Both the position numbers and the translations under genes were made by a program. DNA of 64,000 bases from Bacteroidales bacterium (lineage in GTDB: Bacteria; Bacteroidota; Bacteroidia; Bacteroidales; F082). The notes beneath the pieces were generated by a model that did not search any database, was not told where the DNA came from, and worked only from the letters and a program-made list of their open reading frames with translations. Below, one piece after another: positions 1 to 9,400 of the stretch. Location: contig JAFTUF010000058.1 of NCBI GenBank assembly GCA_017466405.1, positions 1-64,000 on the forward strand, in the 5' to 3' direction. Position 1 is the stretch's first letter, and every line of letters begins with the position of its first letter.

Positions 1-15
1 TATTTTTTTATTTTT

Positions 16-49
16 TTGTAGCATATACCTATTATCTTTATATCTTTGC
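16..49 (+). promoter_or_regulatory. Promoter of the ferredoxin gene
   Basis: A -7 element TATCTTTGC lies at 41-49 with TTG at 16-18, a 22-bp spacer. It sits 24 bp before the ferredoxin ATG. This matches the Bacteroidota RpoD consensus. Confidence 0.7.
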
Positions 50-73
50 AAAATAATTCAAAATTAAAAAAAT

Positions 74-241
74 ATGGCTTATAAAATTTTAGACAATTGT
101 GTAGCATGTGGCACATGTATCGATGAGTGCCCAGTTGGTGCTATTTCTGAAGGCGACATTTATGTAATTGACGCTGACACATGTGTTGGCTGTGGCTCAT
201 GCGCTGGTGCATGTCCAAACGATGCTATCGTCGAAGATTAA
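74..241 (+). CDS. 2[4Fe-4S] ferredoxin, 55 aa
   Basis: Small clostridial-type ferredoxin carrying electrons between cytoplasmic redox enzymes (for example pyruvate or 2-oxoacid:ferredoxin oxidoreductases). Two complete cluster motifs CxxCxxCxxxCP are visible: Cys 9, 12, 15, 19 and Cys 37, 40, 43, 47. The protein is acidic and has the usual length of the family (about 55 residues). The start follows an AT-rich leader and a good promoter. It is monocistronic, ended by a strong hairpin terminator, and converges on the marR-like gene. Its physiological partner cannot be told from this window. Confidence 0.95.
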   Translation: MAYKILDNCVACGTCIDECPVGAISEGDIYVIDADTCVGCGSCAGACPNDAIVED

Positions 242-269
242 GAATTAATTTTTTATTCGTTAAAAGGGA

Positions 270-301
270 AAAAAACTCGACTAATCAGTCGAGTTTTTTT
301 T
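270..301. terminator. Bidirectional rho-independent terminator
   Basis: Stem ACTCGAC (275-281) pairs with GTCGAGT (288-294) around a 6-nt loop, with A-rich DNA to the left and a T run at 294-301. It serves the ferredoxin gene and the converging marR-like gene. Confidence 0.9.
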
Positions 302-758
302 ATGCATTATCATGTTGTTGAGAATTGTCTGCCTTATCAATATTACTCTTAATCTGGTTCATCACCTTGTCGAAAGAAATCAAGTCCTCCTCCTTAATAT
401 CTTTTAAGACATTTCTCATCATATTGATGGCGACCTCTGTGGTCTTGGATTTAAGTTTCATACCTTCTTCCGACACAATAATGTCATTGATGCGACGGTC
501 TTTTTTATTTACGGCTCTATAGACGAGTCCTTTTTTCTCTAAAGAATCGATGAATTTAGTCACCGAGTTTTTATCTTTCTGAATGATGTCAGCGATAGCT
601 TGTTGCGAGAGCACTCCGGCATCCCACAAAATATCCATCACCAAATATTGTTCTGGCGTGAGGTTGATGTCGTTTCTGCTCAGCTCCTTAGCGAAATATT
701 TTATTATTGAACAATTGAGTATATTAATGTAAACGGCAATTTTTTTTATTAAAAGCAT
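300..758 (-). CDS. MarR family transcriptional regulator, 152 aa
   Basis: Winged-helix DNA-binding protein of the MarR family. The central region (about residues 35-105) shows the usual order: LTPEQYLVMDILW helix, LSQQAIADIIQKDKNSVTKF recognition region, then a wing with KKDRRINDI ending in the D-R-R signature. Length is normal for the family. It is the last gene of a probable minus-strand operon (serine palmitoyltransferase, SDR, marR) with only 8 bp between it and the SDR gene, so it may respond to a lipid or aromatic ligand and control this operon. That role is inference; the ligand is unknown. Confidence 0.85.
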   Translation of the reverse strand: MLLIKKIAVYINILNCSIIKYFAKELSRNDINLTPEQYLVMDILWDAGVLSQQAIADIIQKDKNSVTKFIDSLEKKGLVYRAVNKKDRRINDIIVSEEGMKLKSKTTEVAINMMRNVLKDIKEEDLISFDKVMNQIKSNIDKADNSQQHDNA

Positions 759-766
759 AACTTTTT

Positions 767-1585
767 TTATTGTTTTTTCAATGGGCTATCGGGTTCGTTA
801 GCCATCATTCTGTATTCCACTTTATCTGTCACGTGAGGCATTCTTCCGCTTACGAACAAAGTTGCTTTGCCGAGAGGTGTCAGAACCATTTTGGTTTTTC
901 TTCTAAAGAGTCCTCTTGCCAATATATTAGCGACTCTCTCTGCCGACATCATTCTTTCCTCTTTACGAGGCGTTGCTCCTTGTGGCGAGCCGTCGGCTGT
1001 CAATGCAACGTTACGTATGTTTGATGATGTGAATCCTGGTGCAAATATCATCACGTGTAGTCCGTCGTAGAGATGTTCTATACGCAGCGTTTCTAAGAAT
1101 CCGCGCACTGCGAACTTAGAAGCAGAGTATCCCGTACGAGCTGGAAGTCCAACATAACCAGCAGTGGAGATAACCCCTACTACACTGCCTTTACTCTCCA
1201 AGAGATATGGCAAGGCGTATTTCGTACAATAGACAGTTCCCCAGAAATTGGTGTCCATCAACGACCTCATCACATCGAGCTCCATATCTTTAAAAACAGC
1301 GCGCATAGAAATGCCAGCGTTGTTGACAAGGATATCAATCTTTCCGAAACGAGCAACAGTCTGTTCGATGAGATTCTTACAGTCTTCTTCTCGCGAGACG
1401 TCAGTCTTTACACAAAGTACTTTTTCCTGTTTCATGTTAGCAGCTATCGATTCAAGCTTGTCGATAGAGCGTGCTGCAAGTACTACATTCGCTCCTAAGG
1501 AAGCGAATTTTTTAACAGAAGCCAGTCCTATTCCAGAGCTGGCTCCTGTCACGATTATAACTTTATCTTTAAAATAGCTTACCAT
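767..1585 (-). CDS. SDR family oxidoreductase (candidate 3-ketosphinganine reductase), 272 aa
   Basis: Classical short-chain dehydrogenase/reductase. The NAD(P)-binding motif TGASSGIG is at residues 13-20, NNAG at 88-91, and the catalytic Ser140, Tyr153 and Lys157 (YSASK) are all present. R39 after the second beta strand (LAARS) suggests NADPH preference. It lies 12 bp downstream of the serine palmitoyltransferase gene in the same direction, so reduction of 3-ketodihydrosphingosine, the next step in sphingoid-base synthesis, is a reasonable guess. A second SDR gene (3096) is an equal candidate for that step; sequence alone does not decide between them. Confidence 0.85.
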   Translation of the reverse strand: MVSYFKDKVIIVTGASSGIGLASVKKFASLGANVVLAARSIDKLESIAANMKQEKVLCVKTDVSREEDCKNLIEQTVARFGKIDILVNNAGISMRAVFKDMELDVMRSLMDTNFWGTVYCTKYALPYLLESKGSVVGVISTAGYVGLPARTGYSASKFAVRGFLETLRIEHLYDGLHVMIFAPGFTSSNIRNVALTADGSPQGATPRKEERMMSAERVANILARGLFRRKTKMVLTPLGKATLFVSGRMPHVTDKVEYRMMANEPDSPLKKQ

Positions 1586-1597
1586 ATTAATAATGTG

Positions 1598-2857
1598 TTA
1601 CCAAATTGCCATATTCGGCATTTCGTCAGAGTCGTACTTACCTTCAGCAAGTTTTCTCTTGACATCGGCAAACGCATTCAAAGTATAGTTAACATCTTCC
1701 AATGTATGTACCGCTGTAGGGATAATTCTGAAGATAATCATACCTCTTGGGATAACCGGATATGTAACTATAGAACAGAAAATCTTGTAATTTGTTCTAA
1801 GGTCTTTTGCGATTTGTGCTGCTTGTTGTTCATTACCTGGCAAGAAGATAGGTGTTACACATGCTTCTGCTGGTCCGATTTCAAAGCCTAAGTTACGGAA
1901 ACCGTCTTGTAAAGCGCGTGTGACAGTCCATAATTTCTTACGGAGTTCGTCGCCTTCTGCACTGCGGATAATTTCAAGACGCTTCAAGCAACCTTCGACG
2001 ATTGGCATTGGCAATGATTTAGCGTACATCTGTGAACGCATGTTGTAACGTAAGTAATCTATAACGTATTTAGGACCTGCTACGAAACCGCCGATGATAG
2101 CCATTGACTTAGCGTAAGCGCCAATGTAAAGGTCGATTTCATCCATAACGCCGAAGTGTTCTGAAGTACCGCGACCTGTTGGTCCCATAACGCCAAAACC
2201 ATGAGCGTCGTCGATGAGGATACGGAATTGATATTTCTTCTTTAATTCAACGATTTGGTCTAAGATACCGAGAGCGCCTGTCATACCGAATACACCTTCA
2301 GTGATGAGCAAGATACCGCCACCAGTTTTTTCAACTATTTCTGTTGCTCTCTTGAGAGCTTTCTCGCAACTTTCAATATCGTTATGTTTAAAATGGAATG
2401 ATTGTCCTAAGTGAAGACGTTTACCGTCGATGAGACAAGCGTGGGCTTCTGAGTCAAAAACGATAACGTCGTGACGTGTTGTCAAAGCGTCGATAGTTGA
2501 AACAATACCTTGATAACCGAAGTTAAATTCGTAAGCTGCTTCTTTTCTTTCAAAGTCAGCGAGTTCTTGTTCCAATCTTTCATGAAGACGAGTGTTGCCG
2601 CTCATCATACGAGCACCCATTGGATATGCCATACCCCACTTTGCTGCTGCTTCTGCATCGACTTTTCTGATTTCTGGGTGGTTTGCCAATCCTAAGTAGT
2701 TGTTCAAACTCCAGTTCAAAACGTCAACACCGTTGAAACGCATGTGTGGACCTAACTCACCTTCCAATCTTGGGAAGACGAAATAACCGTGAGCACGGTC
2801 TCTGTATTGTCCAATCGGACCTCCTGAGTCTTTTGCTATTCTTTCAAAAATTTCCAT
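1598..2857 (-). CDS. spt: Serine palmitoyltransferase-like alpha-oxoamine synthase, 419 aa
   Basis: PLP-dependent aminotransferase of the alpha-oxoamine synthase group (serine palmitoyltransferase, KBL, BioF, HemA). The PLP lysine is K250 in AYAKSMAIIGG, the stacking His is H139 in SEAHAC, and D216 and H219 lie in IDDAHG. The longer N-terminus (EIFERIAKDSGGPIGQYRDR) and the C-terminal tail are typical of Bacteroidota serine palmitoyltransferases rather than of KBL or BioF. It would condense serine with a fatty acyl-CoA or acyl-ACP to 3-ketodihydrosphingosine in the cytoplasm, the entry to bacterial sphingolipids. First gene of the operon with SDR and marR, divergent from a second SDR gene. 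A glycine C-acetyltransferase is the main alternative. Confidence 0.85.
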   Translation of the reverse strand: MEIFERIAKDSGGPIGQYRDRAHGYFVFPRLEGELGPHMRFNGVDVLNWSLNNYLGLANHPEIRKVDAEAAAKWGMAYPMGARMMSGNTRLHERLEQELADFERKEAAYEFNFGYQGIVSTIDALTTRHDVIVFDSEAHACLIDGKRLHLGQSFHFKHNDIESCEKALKRATEIVEKTGGGILLITEGVFGMTGALGILDQIVELKKKYQFRILIDDAHGFGVMGPTGRGTSEHFGVMDEIDLYIGAYAKSMAIIGGFVAGPKYVIDYLRYNMRSQMYAKSLPMPIVEGCLKRLEIIRSAEGDELRKKLWTVTRALQDGFRNLGFEIGPAEACVTPIFLPGNEQQAAQIAKDLRTNYKIFCSIVTYPVIPRGMIIFRIIPTAVHTLEDVNYTLNAFADVKRKLAEGKYDSDEMPNMAIW

Positions 2858-2900
2858 TTTAATATTATTTATTGATTATAACATAAATATTTTTTCCTCC

Positions 2901-2932
2901 GCAAAATTAGTAAATATATTTACTATTTCAAA
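2901..2932 (-). promoter_or_regulatory. Promoter of the spt operon
   Basis: On the minus strand the -7 element TAATTTTGC (2901-2909) has TTTG at 2929-2932, a 19-bp spacer, a close match to consensus. It lies 44 bp upstream of the spt ATG. Confidence 0.75.
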
Positions 2933-3037
2933 TAGATTTTGTAAAATATTTTATCATTTTTTGAAACGAAAATATTCGTCAAAGTAATATTCAGTCTCAA
3001 AGATAAAATAAGACATTTTAAAATAAAAACCATATCA

Positions 3038-3071
3038 TTGATTTAAATTATGAAAAAAAGTCCTATTTTTG
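3038..3071 (+). promoter_or_regulatory. Promoter of the divergent SDR-VOC pair
   Basis: TATTTTTG (3064-3071) precedes the ATG at 3096 by 24 bp; TTG at 3038-3040 is a possible -33 element with a slightly long spacer. Confidence 0.55.
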
Positions 3072-3095
3072 TGCTTTTGAAAACGAAATGATTTT

Positions 3096-3887
3096 ATGAT
3101 AAATTTTAACGGTAAATACGCTCTCGTAACCGGAGGCAGCTCTGGAATTGGAGCAGCGATTGCGAAGCAACTATCAAAAGAAGGTTGCAACTTATTTTTG
3201 ACAGGTTTAGGAAAAGACCAACTTGAAGAAACAAAGAAAGCCTGCGAGACAAACGGCGTGAAAGTCTATACCATAGAAAGCAACTTCGCCGATTATTCAA
3301 GTATCGACAATATGGTCGAGTTCGTGAAATCGCATAATGTTGGCATCGACCTTTTCGTCTTGAACGCTGGCATCTCACAACGCGCCAAAGCTTTCGACAC
3401 CGATTTCGCTACTGACCAAAAAATTATGCAAATCAACTATTGGGGCGCTGTATATCTCATCAAGAAATTCCGCGAAGAAATAGTCAATGCAAAACACACA
3501 AGCATTTCTGTCACAACATCACTCGCCGGATTATTCGGTTTCCCATTGAGAACATCATATTGCTCATCAAAACACGCTCTCTTCGGTTTCTTCGAATCGA
3601 TGGATTTGGAATACGACAACGTCAGCGTCACATTCTTAATCCCAGGACGTATCAACACCAACATCAGCAAGAGCGCTCTTCTCGGCAACGGCGAGAGCTA
3701 CGGCAAAATGGACCAAGGTCAGGCAAAAGGCTTGAACGTTGACAAAGCAGCAAAACGCGCCGTCAAAGCTATCAAGAAAAAGAAACACAGAAAACTTATC
3801 GGAAAGTACGAATTATTGATGGCACATATTAATAGGTATCTGCCAAGACTTTATTACGTACTTTCAAAACATATTTCTCCAACATAA
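3096..3887 (+). CDS. SDR family oxidoreductase (candidate 3-ketodihydrosphingosine reductase), 263 aa
   Basis: Second short-chain dehydrogenase next to spt. TGGSSGIG is at residues 12-19, LNAG at 89-92, Ser142, Tyr155 and Lys159 (YCSSK) form the active site, and FLIPGRINTNIS follows as in lipid-type SDRs. It has a basic C-terminal stretch (KKKKHRK) ahead of a hydrophobic tail (YLPRLYYVL), which could attach it to the membrane. It is divergent from spt across a 238-bp control region and 11 bp upstream of the VOC gene. It is not closely similar to the SDR at 767, so the two are not a recent duplication. Reduction of the keto sphingoid base is inferred from context. Confidence 0.85.
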   Translation: MINFNGKYALVTGGSSGIGAAIAKQLSKEGCNLFLTGLGKDQLEETKKACETNGVKVYTIESNFADYSSIDNMVEFVKSHNVGIDLFVLNAGISQRAKAFDTDFATDQKIMQINYWGAVYLIKKFREEIVNAKHTSISVTTSLAGLFGFPLRTSYCSSKHALFGFFESMDLEYDNVSVTFLIPGRINTNISKSALLGNGESYGKMDQGQAKGLNVDKAAKRAVKAIKKKKHRKLIGKYELLMAHINRYLPRLYYVLSKHISPT

Positions 3888-3898
3888 AAAATCAAGTC

Positions 3899-4972
3899 AT
3901 GAAAGAAAAAGTTATATGCGGCATACAACAAGTCGGTATCGGAGTTGAAGAATTGTTAGCTCCATGGAAATGGTACAACTCAGTGATGGGTTTTGAAATG
4001 AAGATCTTCGACGACGAAGGCGTTGCTGAGCGCATGCTTCCATACACAGGCGGCAAGCCACAGCCAAGACGTGCGGTCCTCGCTTTCAACCCTCGTGGCG
4101 GCGGCGGATTCGAGATTTGGCAACCTAAAGGAAGAAAAGTAAAGTATCCTGAGAAGCCACTTCAAATTGGCGACTACGGCATCAATATCTGCAAGATAAA
4201 ATCTAAAGATGTCGATAAATCATACGCTCATCTTAAAGCAAACGGAGCCACCATGCTCAGCGAAGTATGCTCCTCACCTTTCGGATTCAAGCACTTTTAT
4301 TTCAAAGACCCATGGAACAACATCTTTGAAGTCGAGCAAAACAGCTACGCTTTCATAGATGAAGACAAGACAAACGGCGGCGTCAACGGCGTTGTTATCG
4401 GTGTCAAAGACATGGAGAAATCTATTGAGTTCTACGGAAAATTATTAGACTACGATACAGTTGTAGGCGATGTGACAGGAACTTTTGAAGAGTTAGGAAA
4501 TATCAACGGTGGTAAATGCGAGTTACGCCGCGTGATGCTGAAACGCTCTAAACCAATTCAAGGACCGCTCTCCGACATGATGGGCGACTCACATATTGAG
4601 TTGATAAAGAATTTATCAGCAGAGCCTGTCAAGGTTTTGGAAAACAGATATTGGGGCGACCCAGGTTACATCCATCTCTGTTTCGATGTCCGCAACATGG
4701 ACTGCATCAAGGAAGCTGCTGAGGCATTAGGACATCCTTTTGTCTGTGACGGCGGCCGCGACTTCGACATGGGAGACGCTAACGGACACTTCACCTACGT
4801 TGAAGACCCTAATGGAACATTGATTGAATTCGTTGAGACTTTCAAAGTCCCTGTGATGAAGAAATTCGGCATCTACCTCAATCTCGGCAACAGAGACGAC
4901 TATAAGACACTTCCTAAATTCATGACGAAAGCCATGAGATTCAGTAAGGTCAAAGTTGAGAATATCAAATAA
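3899..4972 (+). CDS. VOC superfamily protein with two glyoxalase-like domains, 357 aa
   Basis: Two vicinal-oxygen-chelate modules, about residues 6-150 and 160-315, recognised from the paired patterns GIQQVGIGVEEL...FYFKDPWNNIFEVEQN and GVVIGVKDMEKSIEFYG...FTYVEDPNGTLIEFVE. Families with this fold are metal-dependent isomerases, lyases or dioxygenases (4-hydroxyphenylpyruvate dioxygenase has the same two-module layout). The substrate cannot be assigned. The C-terminal tail (about 40 residues, basic) is outside the domains. It follows the SDR gene by 11 bp, so the two are probably one transcript; the position beside spt suggests a lipid or aldehyde substrate, which is inference only. Confidence 0.75.
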   Translation: MKEKVICGIQQVGIGVEELLAPWKWYNSVMGFEMKIFDDEGVAERMLPYTGGKPQPRRAVLAFNPRGGGGFEIWQPKGRKVKYPEKPLQIGDYGINICKIKSKDVDKSYAHLKANGATMLSEVCSSPFGFKHFYFKDPWNNIFEVEQNSYAFIDEDKTNGGVNGVVIGVKDMEKSIEFYGKLLDYDTVVGDVTGTFEELGNINGGKCELRRVMLKRSKPIQGPLSDMMGDSHIELIKNLSAEPVKVLENRYWGDPGYIHLCFDVRNMDCIKEAAEALGHPFVCDGGRDFDMGDANGHFTYVEDPNGTLIEFVETFKVPVMKKFGIYLNLGNRDDYKTLPKFMTKAMRFSKVKVENIK

Positions 4973-4978
4973 GAATCT

Positions 4979-5030
4979 GAGAAACTCAGAACCTCAAAAC
5001 CTCAGAATGATAAAATATTCTGGGGTTTTG
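4979..5030. terminator. Hairpin built from CTCAGAA/CTCAAAA words
   Basis: Seven bases after the VOC stop codon runs an array of CTGAG/CTCAG words. Its right part forms a 14-bp stem, 4995-5008 with 5017-5030 (one G-U pair), loop 8 nt. There is no clear T run, so termination is only probable. The same word family recurs at 20478-20511. Confidence 0.5.
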
Positions 5031-5034
5031 AAGT

Positions 5035-5592
5035 TTATGGCGAAGTATTCTTAAAAGCAATACCGGTTGTATCTTCATAAACGCCAGTCTGCAGAAATCC
5101 AATTATGCTATCGATAATCTGTGACAACGGATTTTCAACTTTCGCCATTCGTTTTCCATAATAAACATATTCATCAAGTCTCACTCTCTCGTGAGGTTTA
5201 AAAGTATTGGTCTTAAATTTTTTTCTTACAAGAATGCTAAGACTGTATTCATAATTCGCATTATGAGTTATATATGTTTCTGCATTACTATTGTGATTGG
5301 TTATTCTTAACGATGCTTCAAACTCTGCTCCATCATTTTTCTGAATTCTAACAATACCATATTTACTTGCGCCATCCATATCTGGAATATCTAAGGCGTT
5401 ACGTAAATTAGTTAAAAAACCATAAGGATCTGTAACACCAACATAATCTTCAGCAAGTTTTTTTAATTTAAGTATTGCAGTTTCAGTATTTATATGTATA
5501 TTTGCACCAGCAATCGTCTGAGAAGGCTTAGTGAACCTTTGAGTTCCTCTTATAGAGTTCAGATGATTGTTTTTTTTATTATATCCTTTCAT
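5035..5592 (-). CDS. Hypothetical protein, 185 aa
   Basis: Not recognised. The likely start is the ATG at 5592; an upstream in-frame GTG (5601) would add three residues. No signal peptide or membrane segment is visible. The sequence is hydrophilic with an N-terminal basic stretch (KGYNKKNN) and a mixed alpha/beta pattern later (YGIVRIQKNDGAEFEASLRITNH, then YEYSLSILVRKKF). The possible promoter lies about 125 bp upstream (5717). It is flanked by a word hairpin at its 3' end and stands alone between unrelated genes, which is compatible with an accessory or recently acquired gene. It could be a nuclease- or toxin-like cytoplasmic protein, but nothing in the sequence shows that. Confidence 0.6.
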   Translation of the reverse strand: MKGYNKKNNHLNSIRGTQRFTKPSQTIAGANIHINTETAILKLKKLAEDYVGVTDPYGFLTNLRNALDIPDMDGASKYGIVRIQKNDGAEFEASLRITNHNSNAETYITHNANYEYSLSILVRKKFKTNTFKPHERVRLDEYVYYGKRMAKVENPLSQIIDSIIGFLQTGVYEDTTGIAFKNTSP

Positions 5593-5716
5593 AAAGATCA
5601 CCTATATTTACTATCAAATAATTTCACATATCTTATACTCTCAAATACAGAAATCATATTATTCGGACGAACAACATTTTTCCGTTTCATAAATCATTTC
5701 AATGGTATTTGATTTC

Positions 5717-5725
5717 GCAAAGTTA
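5717..5725 (-). promoter_or_regulatory. Possible promoter of the 185-aa hypothetical gene
   Basis: Minus-strand TAACTTTGC, a perfect -7 element, about 125 bp upstream of the ATG at 5592. The leader would be unusually long. Confidence 0.45.
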
Positions 5726-5837
5726 ATATTTCGTTTTCATACAAAAAAGTTAAAAAATGTTAAAAATATAATCACCTTCATTTGTAATAAAATAGCATTA
5801 TGGACGTTCATTATTGAAGATTCTGTCACTTTGTCTA

Positions 5838-6416
5838 ATGAAACACATTCTTATAATATCGGCGTTTATATTTTTCTGCTGCGCCACATTACACGCTCAG
5901 AACAGATATTTCCCTTTAAATGGAATGGTCGTTTCTGTCGATAGTCTCTCCCCTATTCCCAACGCTCATATTTTAAGCGAGTTATCTTACTACGGAACAA
6001 CATCCGATTCTGACGGAAGATTTTCTATGCTTATAAGAAACAACGACACTTTAAGGATTAGCAACGTTGGTTTTGTAACCAAGCTTCTTCCTATAAATTA
6101 CGACAGCATAAATTCTAACAACTATCTCATCATGATGGAAAGAGATACCATTATGTTGCAGGAAGTTGATGTTTTTCCTTATTTGGATTATAATACGGTA
6201 AAGAAGATCGTAAGTGAGATTCCTGTCGAGAAACCGTTTATTCTCAAAGGTGTCAATGATGATATTGAACAAGTCATTTATCAGACACCGAAGAAGATTC
6301 CTGACGACAAAGGAATAATATCGCCGATTCAGACATTATACAACCGTTTCAACAAGAAAGAACGACTGAAGAGGAAGATGGAGAGAAACAGGAGGAAGTT
6401 GGGAGAACCAACCTGA
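5838..6416 (+). CDS. Secreted carboxypeptidase-regulatory-like domain protein, 192 aa
   Basis: Starts at the ATG at 5838, which opens directly into a signal peptide (KHILIISAFIFFCCATLHA|QN); the longer reading frame begins with a TTG that would spoil it. Residues about 20-100 resemble the carboxypeptidase D regulatory-like beta sandwich common in Bacteroidota envelope proteins (GMVVSVDSLSPIPNAHI, then the DGRFSM and DTLRISNVGF strands). The C-terminal 80 residues are basic (NKKERLKRKMERNRRK) and have no recognised domain. Probably periplasmic or outer-membrane associated, function unknown. It converges on the large T9SS gene. Confidence 0.7.
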   Translation: MKHILIISAFIFFCCATLHAQNRYFPLNGMVVSVDSLSPIPNAHILSELSYYGTTSDSDGRFSMLIRNNDTLRISNVGFVTKLLPINYDSINSNNYLIMMERDTIMLQEVDVFPYLDYNTVKKIVSEIPVEKPFILKGVNDDIEQVIYQTPKKIPDDKGIISPIQTLYNRFNKKERLKRKMERNRRKLGEPT

Positions 6417-6427
6417 GTCCTCCCAAC
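6398..6427. terminator. Hairpin between convergent genes
   Basis: GTTGGGAG (6398-6405) pairs with CTCCCAAC (6420-6427). The left arm lies inside the C-terminal codons of the 192-aa gene. There is no T run, so this is a weak terminator call. Confidence 0.4.
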
Positions 6428-6440
6428 TTAATCACATAAA

Positions 6441-9400
6441 TCACATCTTCACGAATCGCTGGAAGACATTATGTTTATCTGTTGTGATTTTAACTACATA
6501 CAAGCCATTACATAATTCACTTACATTTATCATATCATTTTGCGGATTAGAACACTTTAAAACCAAGACACCTGACATTGTATATATGTTTATTTCCCTT
6601 ATTTGGCAATCTGCTTGAATGACAAGATTATCTTCTACCGGATTAGGATACAAACCAAACTCGTAACCAAGTTCCATCAAAGAGACATTATCAGTTTTAG
6701 CGCAGTCTTGTTCAGAATATAATGATTCTACTTCATCTTTAACACATGACAATAAATAACAGTATTCTGTGTTGCTTTCTAGATCATTGTCGGTATATGA
6801 TGTTCCTTGCACATCATCAAGAAGCTCACCATCACGATATATACGATAGTTAGAAACTCCATCTACTGCATCCCATGTTATCTTAATAGACTGTTCATCG
6901 ACAACAGTTGCCTGAACATTTTCCGGAGCTTCAAACACATTGAAATTTGCGACCAAGTTCATATCCGATTCTACTACAAAAGAATAGATATTATCATTTG
7001 AAACCTCTTCATTATTCTTTGTCCAATTGTAGAAAACAAAACCATCATTAGGAAGCGCTTTAAGTTCACAAACATCACCAAAACAATAAGTTCCTCCACC
7101 ACTAACAGAACCGGCGTTGTTAGGATTACAATCTGCATTCACGACAAATACCGAACCGAAATTCAAAACATAAGGCTCTTCTAAACTTCCCACATTTGTA
7201 TTTTTCTCAAAAATTAAACCACCTTGGTGCGTTAGATCCGATTCTGCCGAACTATCATGGTCATAAAGTTGAAAAACAAGTTCATCACCATTATTTCCAT
7301 ATATTGTCATAAACGCAAGATATCTATCTATTGGATAGCCAACATATTGAAGTCTTGCACTTCCTCTGAGTTCATTATCACAAAATGCTGCCACTTCATA
7401 GTTTCCAGAATTCTGTTCTTGACCATTTATATGCAAAGATGCCATCATCACCATTTTATTCGGATATAGGTAAGGATCCACTACCCAGTAATTTGAATCG
7501 ACATTTTCATCATCGTTTTCTTTGTTATCAAGCATGACTGAATTTAATATTGGATTTGATGGAACGAACTGATCACAATCTTCGGAAACAAAAGCCAAGA
7601 AATATATATTATCCAAATCTACTTCAACGCCATTAGGTGAACCTATAATTTCAGGTATGCTGTAATTATATTTCTTTATGATATAAGAACCCTCTGTTGT
7701 AGGAGCTATAGGTTCTCCCTTAATTGGTGTAATAACGTCACGAAGCACATGCATGTGACAATAGTTCTCCTCATCACCTTGTGCTGGATTAGAATCGCCG
7801 CCCGACTGACTTCCCCAAATGCTATCTTGCAACATCATAATTGTCAGATAATTTGTATTCACAGAACTATTATCAGTATAATACATGTGAACTGTAATTT
7901 CTGCTGTTCTAAAATCCTTATCAATATCTACTTCCCCAGATATGTTAACTTCAGCTATTTGTGAAAGCTGTTCTTCTGTATATGGTCGAAAATCATTTAT
8001 GTCTGTAGCAGATGTTGTTCTATTAACAATACCTGAAGGCAAACCTGTAACACCAAATGCTCCTGTCATAATAGCACCGTCATCTGTATTAAGATTAGGA
8101 TATGTTGGAGGAGACAAACTACTTATCGAACTAATATTTACAGCAAACACTCTGTCTGGATATTGATTCATCAAGCTGTTAGTTTCATAATGTCCACCTG
8201 GACAGAACACACAATTTCTTCCCGTAAACTCTTCAATTACAACATTTCTATTTCTTTCATATAACAAATCATTATTGATAGGATGATATTTATAATATAC
8301 TTCAAAAACATAATGCTCATCAGAAGTATCATCATAAAAATGGTATTCAATCTTCATTTCCCTATTCGGAATCAGATCTCCATTTTCATCAATAGGCATA
8401 AAATGAGAACTAAACGAAGCCGTTGTTCCAGGAGCTATATTTAGATTTGCAGTGTACGTATCTGCATCATAACATTGTCCCCAACAAAAATATTCTTCAC
8501 CATCTCCAAACACCAATACTTTCTCACAAGTTACGTTCTTTGTTTCTTCGCTATTATTAATCACATCAAGTTCAAATGTCAATTCATAAGATGCATCTAC
8601 ATCACCTATGACTTGATAATTACCAGGACTAACTTGTTCACCGTTTTGCTTAAACGTTAAACCATCTACTTCTCCATTCAAGTTTGAAATATCGACTTTA
8701 AAAACCTTAAGCTTATTTTCTGTAATAACTGACTGATTAGCATTATTTCCACTATAAAAACCTGGTATTTCATCTGTAAAACAAGAGAACCAAAATTCAT
8801 TCTCGTTGACAGGATTGCTAACAGAAGTTACCATCACTGCCTCATCATCCGCAAATTCGTCATCCTTCATTAAATTTATCGCTGCAACATTCCATTCATC
8901 AGAATTGTACGGTTTGTAACTAACAAAAACACTTCTGTGATAATATTGTGACATGTCGTCTGTGTCATCATAAAAACGTGTAATATCTATAGATGAATAT
9001 GCCACAGCTAAATTTCCCATCGGATCAACAGCGATAGCTGGATAAGCCGACAAACCAAACATTGCATAAAAATAATCATTTTCATTATACAAACAATTCT
9101 GATTAAAACCTAAATACCCAGTACCTTCTTCATCGTTACCTGGAAACCAGCCACAAAATCTAACATTATCACTAGGTGGAATAGTAAATCCTGCATTTGT
9201 TTCCCACCACAATCTCAAAGCATCATGAGGATTTCCATTTGAAGACTGAATCGGTGCTTCTTGATTCTCATTCCAATAGACAATTCCATCATTAGAAGGA
9301 TGATTCATCCAAATACTATAAGTACTTCCAAGTTCGGAATGCAAATATCTATATGTTGATATCGCAACATGCGCCAAGCCATTATTATCTATCGTCAATG

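Noticed and set aside
1595..1891. Plus-strand frame within the serine palmitoyltransferase gene
   Set aside because: Shadow of a strongly conserved minus-strand gene.
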